Positions 1 through 6,240 of a DNA stretch of 7,773 nt are shown here, in pieces. The translations under genes and the position numbers were made by a program. This DNA comes from an uncultured Bacteroidota bacterium (GTDB lineage: Bacteria > Bacteroidota > Bacteroidia > Flavobacteriales > Flavobacteriaceae), in the NCBI GenBank assembly GCA_903888655.1, contig CAISUR010000444.1, forward strand, positions 1 through 7,773. Reading direction: 5' to 3'. The notes under the pieces are model-generated. The model was not told the DNA's origin and did no database searches. It saw nothing but the letters and a program-made list of their open reading frames with translations. Within the stretch, counting starts at the first letter, position 1. Each line of letters begins with the position of its first letter.

Positions 1-378
1 TCCGTTATTAATATTAGAAAGGTTTACATACAAGCGATCTGCAAAACTAAAACCATTTGGATTTTGATAACAAAGCCAAGTTTTAGAAACGTTTGAATTA
101 TTCTGTAAAGCATTTCTAAAACCATTTACATCATTACCAAAGTAATCCACAAAAAGCATAGTATATTGACCTGAATAATAGTTTATACAATGATTTACAT
201 TATAATTTGTAAGTATTGAATTGATAGCAGCGTCTGTGGTTGAAGTCCCTTCACTAGGTGAACCCATAGGGGAATTAACAACACTTATGTTAAAACCACT
301 TACAAAATCAATTTGAATTTGTGTTGCATTTGAAGCAATACTAAATAAAATGACAATCAATTGTAGTAATCTTTTCAT
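1..378 (-). CDS. N-terminal part of an exported protein of unknown function (partial)
   Basis: An open frame runs from ATG at 378-376 to the window edge, 126 codons without a stop, so the C-terminus is missing. Residues 1-19 form a typical signal peptide: a KR start, a hydrophobic core (LLQLIVILFSIA) and a small-residue end (SNA). The mature part is rich in Asn, Tyr, Ser and Thr, for example NAALQ-like stretches and LTNYNVNHCINYYSG, as is common in secreted Flavobacterium proteins. I recognise no domain. Many such proteins end in a type IX secretion sorting domain, but that end lies outside the window. The gene is divergent from the B12 receptor unit, with about 55 nt to that unit's promoter. 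A weak promoter-like match on the minus strand is at 408-415. The reading frame is well supported; the function is unknown. Confidence 0.75.
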   Translation of the reverse strand, partial: MKRLLQLIVILFSIASNATQIQIDFVSGFNISVVNSPMGSPSEGTSTTDAAINSILTNYNVNHCINYYSGQYTMLFVDYFGNDVNGFRNALQNNSNVSKTWLCYQNPNGFSFADRLYVNLSNINNG

Positions 379-432
379 AATTAAAAATTAAATTCATCGT
401 AAATATACAAATATCTTTTTAAAATTAATTTG

Positions 433-464
433 TTTGCCAATTGAACTATAAAAATATACTTTTG
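433..464 (+). promoter_or_regulatory. Bacteroidota-type promoter of the cobalamin riboswitch/btuB unit
   Basis: TTTG at 433-436 and TACTTTTG at 457-464 are separated by 20 nt. This matches the primary sigma consensus of Bacteroidota (TTTG, 19-21 nt, TAnnTTTG). Transcription would start near 471, just where the riboswitch begins, which supports both calls. The match is seen directly; the start site is inferred. Confidence 0.75.
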
Positions 465-471
465 TCCTCGT

Positions 472-816
472 ATTAGGTTGTGCCTTTGATTTTTCAGAGG
501 AACATTAAAAGGGAATTGGGTTATTGATGATTGCAGAGTAAGAAATTTTGATTGATAAAGTATAATCTGAAATCAAAATCAAGTTTCATAAATCAAAAAT
601 CCCAAGCTGTACCCGCAACTGTATGCTAAAAAGCTTGTTGTTATCTACAAAAGTCACTGTTGTGATATTAGATTTTAGATGTCAAATACTAATTGTAGTT
701 AGTATTATAATTTAAAATAGTATTTGATGAGAAATTTAAATTTAAAATCAAATATCCTAGATCTAATATTAAATGGGAAGACCAACAACAAGACGCAAGC
801 CAGGAGACCTGCCAAT
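472..816 (+). ncRNA. Cobalamin (vitamin B12) riboswitch, enlarged form
   Basis: The conserved blocks of the cobalamin riboswitch appear in order: AGGTTGTGCC near 475, AAAAGGGAAT at 507-516, GCTGTACCCGCAACTGTA at 606-623, AAGTCACTG at 651-659, GGGAAG at 775-780, and the B12 box GACGCAAGCCAGGAGACCTG at 792-811. The element binds adenosylcobalamin-type ligands and normally represses B12 transport or synthesis genes. The stem TTGGG/CCCAA (516-520/601-605) encloses about 80 nt, which contains its own perfect stem ATTTTGATT/AATCAAAAT (545-553/571-579). A second extension (660-774) has the stem ATATTAGAT/ATCTAATAT (665-673/761-769) with an inner stem TCAAATACTA/TAGTATTTGA (682-691/718-727). The total is about 345 nt, whereas members are commonly near 200. 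Downstream (817-910) is the likely expression platform; a short stem ACTATTA/TAGTAGT lies just before the start codon. I see no intrinsic terminator with a T-run there, so control of translation start is more likely. Confidence 0.93.
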
Positions 817-910
817 TACATTGAGTATCAAACTTTCGGGAAAAAAGGTTTGGGTATGGGTAATTCTATGCTTTTATCCCACTATTATTAAAATTAGTAG
901 TAACTAAAAA

Positions 911-2853
911 ATGAACAAAAATTTCATTCGTTTCAGTGCGTTTTTTGCATTGGTAACAACTTGTGGCTTTGCCCAAGAAAAAAGGATTCCACCAAAGTGA
1001 ATCAACTTCAAGAAGTGGTCATTTCAGACACCAAATTTGCACAAAGCAAAGAAAAATCAGGAAAAGTAATCACCAAAATTGCGGCAGAAGAACTCCAAAA
1101 AAAATCTGGGCAATCACTAGCCACAATCTTGAGTTCGGTGGCTGGAGTAGAAATTAACGGAAATCAATCGGCCAACGGAAAAAACCTTGGCTACTACATT
1201 CGAGGCGGAAAAAACCAACAAGTTTTAATTTTAATCGATGGAAATCCCGTTACTGATGCTTCGGGAATCAGTTTTGAATTTGATTTGCGTTTGCTTCCTA
1301 TTGACCAAGTAGAAAGTATTGAGATTATGAAAGGAGCTGCCAGTACACTTTATGGTTCTGGTGCAGCAACAGCTGTAATTAACATTACTTTGAAAAAATC
1401 AAGCAAAAAACCACTTCAAGCCAATACTTTTATCAACATCGGTTCGAATAATACTGCGTCCAATCATAAATATAACGGGCAAGATTTTAATCAAGGATTT
1501 TCAGTGAATGGAACCGTTAAAAAAGTTACTTATTTAGCCTCTTTAACTAGTACAGAGACCCGTGGAATGTCTCAAATAGCCGAGCCAACTCCTGATTCTA
1601 ACTATGATAAAGATCGATTTTCAAGAATTAATTATAGGTCAAAAGTAGGGTTTAACGTCACAAATAAGTTGACTTTAGATTTTTTTGGAAACTACGACAA
1701 AGTGAATAATGATTATGATTTTCCTTTTGATAACAGCGGAAATGACGATACCAATTTGAATACTTCAAAAACGGAACAGTTTCGTTTTGGATTTTCTCCC
1801 AAATACAAATATGATAAAGGGGAATTTAATTTGAATTCGAGTTTCAGCAAAATCCAAAGGGAGTACCAAGAATTTAATTCCTATACAGCAGCTATTGATT
1901 ATTCGATGTATCAAGCTAGAAGCGTGAATGTCGATGCTTTTAATAAATATAAATATAATGATCGCTTTAGTATGATTACCGGTGTTAATTATCAATTTCA
2001 CGATATGAAAAGCATGACACCGTATAGTACTATTGCTAGAGACTCGACTAAATTCAATATGATTGATCCTTATGTTACGGGAGTTTATTCATCCAATTTT
2101 GGTTTGAATATCAATGCAGGTGCCCGATTGAACATTCACAGCCAATATGGCAATCAATTAGTGTACAATATTAATCCATCCTTTAATTTAGGAAAACAAA
2201 TTCCGGTAAAATTACTGACATCGCTAAGTACCGCTTTTGTTACTCCAAGTTTGTATCAATTGTATTCAGAATACGGAAAGTCGACACTAACTCCCGAGAA
2301 AAATACTACAATCGAATCTGGATTTGAAGTCGCGTTATTCCATAAAAAAGTGACTGTAAATACGGTTGGATTTTATCGGGAGCAAAATAATTCCATTGGA
2401 TTTGATGCCACCTATCATTATACCAACATCGACGGGATAAACAAAGCAAAAGGAATTGAAGCAGGAATTAATTATGCCTTAACCTCTAAAGTAAATTTGA
2501 ATTCAAATTATACCTTTACACAAGTGGATGAAGCCTTGAATCGCTTAATTCCGAAGCATAAAATAAATAGTTCTATTGATTTTTCGGCTACTAAAAGATT
2601 GTTTTTTAATGCCAATTATCAGTATATCGACGTACGAAAAGATGCTTTTTTTGACGGAAACACCTATGCCACAGTATTTACAAAATTGGGTTCCTACCAG
2701 TTATTCAATGTTTTAGTAAAATATGAATTGGTAATAACACGGTTATCGGTTTTTGGAACGGTCACCAATATTTTTAATGAAGATTTTGTCGAAAATATTG
2801 GATATGCAACCCGAGGAAGAAATTTCAAATTAGGGTTGAATATTACTTTATAA
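911..2853 (+). CDS. btuB: BtuB-like TonB-dependent outer-membrane receptor for vitamin B12, with an apparent frameshift
   Basis: This protein imports cobalamin across the outer membrane using energy from TonB-ExbBD. ATG at 911 starts a clear signal peptide (FFALVTTCGFAQ end), but that frame stops at 998-1000. The rest of the receptor is in the next frame and is open to 2853. Adding one A to the six-A run at 978-983 joins them into a 647-residue protein, close to E. coli BtuB (614). In the joined protein a TonB box (LQEVVIS) lies near residues 33-39. The plug domain spans about 50-165 with YYIRGGKNQQVLILIDG and VESIEIMKGAASTLYGSGA, and a beta-barrel ends in the usual aromatic/hydrophobic strand (NFKLGLNITL). 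The cobalamin riboswitch just upstream is the main evidence for B12 as the substrate. Without a frame correction, the only start for the long frame is TTG at 961, which would give a protein with no signal peptide. The break may be a sequencing error, a true mutation or a phase-variable tract. Confidence 0.88.
978..983 (+). other. Frame break in btuB at a six-A run
   Basis: Upstream the frame reads GAA AAA AGG and stops 15 nt later; downstream the receptor frame reads AAA AAG GAT. A seventh A would give Gln-Glu-Lys-Lys-Asp and a continuous protein. The heptamer A AAA AAG at 978-984 resembles a -1 slippery site, but its phase belongs to the receptor frame and not to the upstream frame, so it is not a canonical tandem-slip site. 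Confidence 0.8.
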
Positions 2854-2875
2854 TAACATAGTACAATTTTTTAAA

Positions 2876-2916
2876 GCGCTTTCAGAGTAATTTTCTTTGG
2901 AAGCGTTTTTTTTTTT
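2876..2916 (+). terminator. Intrinsic terminator of btuB
   Basis: CGCTTTC (2877-2883) pairs with GGAAGCG (2899-2905) with one G-U pair, and the stem can extend by two or three weak pairs. It is followed by eleven T (2906-2916). It lies 23 nt after the receptor stop codon. Confidence 0.85.
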
Positions 2917-2932
2917 AAATCTTCATATAATA

Positions 2933-3067
2933 TAACCACATAGAAACATAAGATTGTATTGCGTATAGAGATTTGGATAGAAAAGTTTTTTTTATACATA
3001 GCTTATGTGTACTATATAAAAACGAAGTTTCTTTTATAAATCAAAAAACTATGTTTCTATGTGGTTA
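2933..3067. repeat. Small element bounded by 18-bp perfect inverted repeats (MITE/REP-like)
   Basis: Positions 2933-2950 (starting TAACCACATAGAAACAT) and 3050-3067 are exact reverse complements, 18 bp each, enclosing about 99 nt of A/T-rich DNA. The interior has a smaller hairpin (ACATA/TATGT, 2996-3008). No open frame of note lies inside. It occupies the gap between the btuB terminator and the sigma operon. The inverted repeat is seen directly; mobility or a dispersed copy number is inferred. It could also be a long hairpin in RNA. Confidence 0.6.
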
Positions 3068-3171
3068 AAAAACAATCATGCTATGAATTAGCATTTACTA
3101 TTTTAAAAATATTGAAGTACCTTGTAACAAAATAAATAGTGTTTCGTCTTTACTACATAACCAACCAACAA

Positions 3172-3681
3172 ATGCAACAAAACGAGTTCATAAAGATAGT
3201 TTCACCATTTAAAGATCGACTCTTTAGATTGGCAAAACGTCTACTCGTGAGCACCGAAGAAGCAGAAGATGCCACTCAAGAAGTTCTGGTGAAACTATGG
3301 ACAAAACATGATTCGTTGCACGAATTGAAAAGTGTAGAAGCTATGGCAATGACGATGACTAAAAATTATTGTCTTGATCAATTAAAGTCGAAACGTGCCG
3401 GCAACATGTCAATTGTACATAATAATTACACCGACAATCAAGCGAGTTTGCAACAGAAATTAGAAGACGAGGACAGCTTGAGTTGGGTAGAGAAAATAAT
3501 CAATGATTTGCCCGAACAGCAAAAATTGATTGTTCAAATGCGAGATATTGAGCAATATGAATTTGAATATATTGCCAAAATATTAGAAATGAATGAAACT
3601 GCAGTTCGCGTTGCCCTTTCAAGAGCTCGTAAAACGATAAGAGAAATAATGACCAAAACACATAATTATGGCATTGGATAA
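3172..3681 (+). CDS. ECF-type (sigma-70 family) RNA polymerase sigma factor
   Basis: A 169-residue protein that would direct RNA polymerase to a small set of promoters. Region 2 is at about residues 13-44, with the DATQEVLVKLW core motif at 33-43 (the usual form is DxxQEvFlklW). Region 4 is at about 113-158, beginning LPEQQKLIVQMRDIE and followed by a helix-turn-helix (YEFEYIAKILEMNETAVRVALSRARKTIRE). There is no region 1 or 3, and the length fits ECF factors. ATG at 3172 is chosen; GTG at 3139 would add 11 residues that do not look like the family. The stop overlaps the next gene by 14 nt, so the two are probably coupled in translation. I see no clear primary-type promoter upstream, which would fit an ECF factor that reads its own promoter, but this is inference. 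Confidence 0.92.
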   Translation: MQQNEFIKIVSPFKDRLFRLAKRLLVSTEEAEDATQEVLVKLWTKHDSLHELKSVEAMAMTMTKNYCLDQLKSKRAGNMSIVHNNYTDNQASLQQKLEDEDSLSWVEKIINDLPEQQKLIVQMRDIEQYEFEYIAKILEMNETAVRVALSRARKTIREIMTKTHNYGIG

Positions 3682-4123
3682 TATAGAAAAATTAATTGAC
3701 AAATACTTTGAAGGAGAAACAAGTATTGCCGAAGAAAATGAATTGAAACTTTATTTTTCTTCCTCAGATGTTGCGCAGCATTTGAAACAATACCAACTCA
3801 TGTTTGGGTATTTCGCTCAAGCAAAAGAACAACAGTTTACGCAAGAGATTCCATTACAAACTAAAAAACGAAATGTCGTAATGTGGTTATCTATTGCTGC
3901 CTCGGTTGTAATATTGTTAGGAGCAGGAATGTTTAAATATCTTGAAAATAGCAGCACACCCAATCAGTTTGTAGCTTGTAATGCCGAAGATAGTCCGGAG
4001 TTAGCTTTGGAACAAACGCAAAAAGCTTTGGCATTAGTTTCAGAACATTTGAACACCGGAATTCAAACTGTGAGTTATATTAACGAGTATGAAAACTCAA
4101 AAAATAAAATTTTTAAACAATAA
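3668..4123 (+). CDS. Single-pass membrane protein, putative anti-sigma or regulatory partner of the ECF sigma
   Basis: A 151-residue protein. Its N-terminal part (IEKLIDKYFEGETSIAEE and LKLYFSSSDVAQHLKQYQ) follows a pattern common in small Bacteroidota proteins encoded right after ECF sigma genes. A single transmembrane segment lies at about residues 70-89 (VVMWLSIAASVVILLGAGMF). The C-terminal part has LALEQTQKALALVSEHLN and a charged end. There is no HxxxCxxC zinc anti-sigma motif, so if it is an anti-sigma factor it is not of the zinc type. By the positive-inside rule (KKR before the segment) the N-terminal 70 residues would be cytoplasmic, where they could contact the sigma factor. The start ATG at 3668 overlaps the sigma stop by 14 nt. 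The coding call is firm; the regulatory role rests mostly on context. Confidence 0.8.
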   Translation: MALDNIEKLIDKYFEGETSIAEENELKLYFSSSDVAQHLKQYQLMFGYFAQAKEQQFTQEIPLQTKKRNVVMWLSIAASVVILLGAGMFKYLENSSTPNQFVACNAEDSPELALEQTQKALALVSEHLNTGIQTVSYINEYENSKNKIFKQ

Positions 4124-4129
4124 TCATCC

Positions 4130-4147
4130 ACCTGTCGACAGTCAGGT
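4130..4147. repeat. Small hairpin between the putative anti-sigma gene and the DUF4252 gene
   Basis: ACCTG (4130-4134) pairs with CAGGT (4143-4147), and the segment also contains the perfect 10-bp palindrome CTGTCGACAG (4132-4141). No T-run follows on the plus strand, so it is unlikely to be a terminator. It could trim, pause or stabilise the operon RNA, or be a small dispersed palindrome. Confidence 0.4.
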
Positions 4148-4166
4148 TAAAAAACGAATAGAAATC

Positions 4167-4679
4167 ATGAGAAAAGTAATTTTAATTATCGCATTAGTTG
4201 TAACAAATACCATTTTTGCACAATCAGTTTTTGATAAATTTGATAATCAAGACGACATTACCACGGTAATTGTAAACAAAAAAATGTTTTCAATGTTGAG
4301 TAAAGTCGATACCAAAGACAAGCAATCACAGCAGTATCTTGCTTTAATAAAAAAGTTAGATAATTTGAAAGTTTTTGTCACTGCAAACACTAAAAAAAGC
4401 AACGAGATGCGTACTACCGCCGACAAATACATCAAAACAACTGGTTTAGATGAGTTGATGCGTATTAATGAAAAAGGTAAAAACGTAAAAATTTATGTAA
4501 AATCGGGTGCTGTAGATTCACAAGTCAAAGAACTTTTAATGTTTATTGAGGGTTCAGGAAAAGAACAATCGGTTTTGATGTCATTAACGGGAAATTTTGA
4601 TCTAGACGAGTTATCGGCATTAACCGATAAAATGAATTTGCCTGGTGGTGCCGAATTGAAAAAAGCAAGTAAAAAGTAA
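4167..4679 (+). CDS. Exported DUF4252-family protein
   Basis: A 170-residue protein from ATG at 4167. This start places a signal peptide directly at the N-terminus (MRKVILIIALVVTNTIFAQ, cut near residue 19). An earlier in-frame ATG at 4089 would overlap the previous gene and bury the signal, so it is rejected. The mature protein begins VFDKFDNQDDITTVIVNKKMF and contains VKELLMFIEG followed by SVLMSLTGNFDLDELSAL, the pattern I associate with DUF4252 in Bacteroidota. These proteins are usually encoded beside ECF sigma genes; their biochemical role is not known. There is no lipobox, so it should be periplasmic or secreted. The C-terminus is Lys-rich (ELKKASKK). It is the third gene of the apparent sigma operon, 43 nt after the previous stop. 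Confidence 0.82.
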   Translation: MRKVILIIALVVTNTIFAQSVFDKFDNQDDITTVIVNKKMFSMLSKVDTKDKQSQQYLALIKKLDNLKVFVTANTKKSNEMRTTADKYIKTTGLDELMRINEKGKNVKIYVKSGAVDSQVKELLMFIEGSGKEQSVLMSLTGNFDLDELSALTDKMNLPGGAELKKASKK

Positions 4680-4753
4680 AAAGTAAAATCAATGTCAATT
4701 TCAATTTCAAAAATCAAATTCAATTTTGATAATTGTCAATAAAATCAAAAATT
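4680..4753 (+). repeat. A/T-rich low-complexity spacer between the two DUF4252 genes
   Basis: The spacer starts with repeats of AAAAAGT that begin inside the last codons of the upstream gene. It continues with imperfect TCAATTT units (for example GTCAATTTCAATTTC) and a small inverted repeat ATCAAA/TTTGAT (4713-4718/4725-4730). No promoter or terminator is recognisable, so the two genes are probably co-transcribed. Confidence 0.4.
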
Positions 4754-5290
4754 ATGAAAAAGATATTTTTTTTAACCATTGCTTTGAGTCTAGTGGTAGC
4801 AAGTTGTAATTCAAAGCCAAGTCTTCAAAAGTACTTTGTTGACCATCAAGAAAAACCAGGTTTTTTAGCATTAGATGTATCGCCAAGCATTTTGAAGCTA
4901 GACAAAACCAAATTAACTCCTGAGCAAAGTAAAGCTTTAGCATCATTTGACAAAATGAACATTTTAGCTTATAAAATAGACCCAAAACACAAAGAAGAAT
5001 TTGATGCAGAACGGAAAAAAGTAACCGAAATCCTAAAAGATACCGTGACTTATCAACAATTGGTTAAGTATGGATCGGGAAAAGACGGTGCCTCGATGAA
5101 TTTTATAGGAACCGAAAATCATATTAGTGAGTTCATTTTATATGGAACTAAAAGCGATAACGGATTTGCTATAGTGCGAATTTTAGGAAAAGATATGAAT
5201 CCAGCCGATGCTATGACCTTGCTGTCGGTATTAAAAAGCGCTAATGTAGATATGAAACAATTGGAGGCCTTAAAAGGATTTATGAAATAA
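4754..5290 (+). CDS. DUF4252-family lipoprotein
   Basis: A 178-residue protein from ATG at 4754. The upstream TTG at 4733 is rejected because it would precede an already complete lipoprotein signal. Residues 1-17 are a type II signal peptide ending in the lipobox VAS-C, with Cys18 as the lipidated residue; NSKPS follows. The mature domain has FLALDVSPSIL near the start, MNILAYKID in the middle, and EFILYGTKSDNGFAIVRILGKDMNPADAMTLL near the end, matching the DUF4252 layout. It is a distant paralogue of the preceding gene, one member being soluble and the other membrane-anchored. It is the last gene of the sigma operon, followed by a terminator. The function is unknown; an envelope role is inferred from the two export signals and the sigma/anti-sigma context. 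Confidence 0.82.
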   Translation: MKKIFFLTIALSLVVASCNSKPSLQKYFVDHQEKPGFLALDVSPSILKLDKTKLTPEQSKALASFDKMNILAYKIDPKHKEEFDAERKKVTEILKDTVTYQQLVKYGSGKDGASMNFIGTENHISEFILYGTKSDNGFAIVRILGKDMNPADAMTLLSVLKSANVDMKQLEALKGFMK

Positions 5291-5316
5291 TAAAAATTTG
5301 AGGTTAGTTGTTAATT

Positions 5317-5348
5317 AAGGTTGTCGGTTTATTCGGCAACCTTATTTT
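5317..5348 (+). terminator. Terminator at the end of the sigma operon, facing the toxin gene
   Basis: AAGGTTGTCG (5317-5326) pairs with CGGCAACCTT (5334-5343), ten pairs with one G-U, around a 7-nt loop, followed by ATTTT. The T-run is short. The hairpin sits between convergent genes and overlaps the last bases of the toxin stop codon, so it may partly serve both strands. Confidence 0.7.
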
Positions 5349-5350
5349 AG
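5337..5350 (+). repeat. 14-bp direct repeat, copy 1 (CAACCTTATTTTAG)
   Basis: Identical to 6227-6240. The two copies flank the toxin-antitoxin pair. This copy includes the 3' arm of the operon terminator and the toxin stop codon. Confidence 0.5.
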
Positions 5351-5775
5351 TGGCTGCTAGTATTTTTAATTTTTAAGTAATTATCAGGAGTCATAACAGC
5401 TAGAAAACTATTTTTAAAATCTTTTGTATTTCGAGTTAGAATAATGTCAATTTCTTTATTTAATTCAGCAGAATAATTTTGTAGCGCATCCTCAAAATCT
5501 TTGAAATTGGAATTCAAAGCTTGAACAATAACATTTTTATCCACTATTAATATTTCTGTAATTGAAACTAATAATTTTAGCTTTTCGATTACTTTTTCCT
5601 GTTTAGCGGTTTGTCGCAGCAAATAGTAAACATTACTTAAAATTACAGGAGTTATAAAGCCTTTTATTTCTTCAGACTCACAAAGAGAGAAAATTTTTGC
5701 AGCATTTTCAGCAAAAGGCTCTCTGTCAAAAAAGAAATCAAGAATTACATCGGTATCTATTAGAACTCGTGTCAT
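5347..5775 (-). CDS. PIN-domain toxin of a type II toxin-antitoxin pair (VapC-like)
   Basis: A 142-residue protein with the PIN ribonuclease fold. Family members cut RNA (often tRNA or rRNA) using Mg2+ held by acidic residues. Visible motifs are LIDTDVILDFFFDREPF at the N-terminus (Asp7, Asp9, Asp13), DFEDALQ at 93-99 (Asp93, Glu95, Asp96), and ILTRNTKDF at 112-120, the last acidic/Asn group. The third conserved acidic position after the central strand reads LSNVYYLLR, with Asn48 in place of Glu, as in some Bacteroidota PIN toxins. The length is typical. The start ATG (5775-5773) is 3 nt after the antitoxin stop, so the genes should be co-translated from one RNA. It would be held inactive by the product of 5779-6027. 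Confidence 0.88.
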   Translation of the reverse strand: MTRVLIDTDVILDFFFDREPFAENAAKIFSLCESEEIKGFITPVILSNVYYLLRQTAKQEKVIEKLKLLVSITEILIVDKNVIVQALNSNFKDFEDALQNYSAELNKEIDIILTRNTKDFKNSFLAVMTPDNYLKIKNTSSH

Positions 5776-5778
5776 TGA

Positions 5779-6027
5779 TTATAAATATTTTTCAGACAAA
5801 CGATTGGTCAATTCTTTTTTATAATCAAAGTTTTTTGGAGCAGTAAAAGAACCTTTCATAGCTTTTACTATTGGAGTCAATTCAATTTCAGTTGAATTGC
5901 TTTCATTCGTTAGTGCTTTCAAATAATTTTCGATTAGACTTGATAAACTTCGCTCTTTATCTTTAGCATATTTTTTCGCTTTTTCGATTACATCTTGTTC
6001 TATTGTCAATGTTAACTTAGTGTTCAT
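5779..6027 (-). CDS. Antitoxin, DUF6364/ribbon-helix-helix type
   Basis: An 82-residue protein encoded immediately before the PIN toxin. The N-terminus (NTKLTLTIEQDVIEKAKKYA then RSLSSLIENYLKALT, about residues 2-40) fits a ribbon-helix-helix DNA-binding fold: one strand and two helices, as in DUF6364 proteins. The C-terminal half (residues 41-82, with a KAMKGSF segment) would wrap the toxin. ATG at 6027 is chosen; an earlier ATG at 6057 would add ten residues (LTYYLIIII) and would start upstream of the promoter-predicted RNA start. The product should neutralise the toxin and repress its own promoter. The pairing and motifs are seen directly; the repression is inferred from the fold and the inverted repeat upstream. 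Confidence 0.85.
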   Translation of the reverse strand: MNTKLTLTIEQDVIEKAKKYAKDKERSLSSLIENYLKALTNESNSTEIELTPIVKAMKGSFTAPKNFDYKKELTNRLSEKYL

Positions 6028-6054
6028 AATAATGATTATTAGATAATAAGTAAG

Positions 6055-6086
6055 CAAATATAGATAGATAATTTATTACGTGCAAA
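6055..6086 (-). promoter_or_regulatory. Promoter of the toxin-antitoxin operon
   Basis: On the minus strand TTTG (6086-6083), 20 nt, then TATATTTG (6062-6055) is a full match to the Bacteroidota consensus. Transcription should start near 6047, leaving a leader of about 20 nt before the antitoxin ATG at 6027. Confidence 0.75.
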
Positions 6087-6110
6087 TATTTCTATAATAA
6101 CACGTGTAAT
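6075..6110. promoter_or_regulatory. Candidate operator: inverted repeat around the -33 box
   Basis: ATTACGTG (6075-6082) and CACGTGTAAT (6101-6110) are inverted copies with a two-base bulge. The left half abuts the -33 box, and the right half contains the palindrome CACGTG. This position is what an autorepressing RHH antitoxin would need. Confidence 0.5.
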
Positions 6111-6158
6111 TTGTTTTTATTTAAAAAAATAGAATTATGAAAGCATTGACCTTAAAAT

Positions 6159-6190
6159 GCTTGTCGGTTTTTTCGACAGGCTTGTTTTTT
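6159..6190 (+). terminator. Hairpin with a T-run, similar to the terminator at 5317-5348
   Basis: GCTTGTCG (6159-6166) pairs with CGACAGGC (6174-6181) around GTTTTTT, followed by TTGTTTTTT. It shares TTGTCGGTTTWTTCG with the 5317 hairpin. No convincing plus-strand gene precedes it, so it may be a displaced copy or a remnant. A 23-codon frame at 6137-6208 runs through it. Confidence 0.5.
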
Positions 6191-6226
6191 GTTTCCATAG
6201 GATGCTAAAAGTATTTAGTTTTTAGT

Positions 6227-6240
6227 CAACCTTATTTTAG
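6227..6240 (+). repeat. 14-bp direct repeat, copy 2 (CAACCTTATTTTAG)
   Basis: Exact match to 5337-5350, on the far side of the toxin-antitoxin pair. The bases just outside both copies differ. Confidence 0.5.

Noticed and set aside
978..984. Programmed -1 ribosomal frameshift at AAAAAAG in btuB
   Set aside because: The heptamer is not in the phase needed by the upstream frame, and a receptor gene has no known need for it; an indel or sequencing error is simpler.
963..1157. Short plus-strand frame overlapping the receptor start
   Set aside because: It overlaps the plug-domain coding sequence in another frame and shows no domain.
1765..2001. Minus-strand frame inside btuB
   Set aside because: Antisense shadow of a clear beta-barrel coding region.
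3139..3171. GTG start extending the sigma factor by 11 residues
   Set aside because: The extra residues do not fit the ECF N-terminus, and ATG at 3172 gives the usual length.
4247..4985. Three minus-strand frames (4247-4435, 4493-4723, 4752-4985) across the DUF4252 genes
   Set aside because: They lie antisense to two well-supported exported-protein genes and have no recognisable features.
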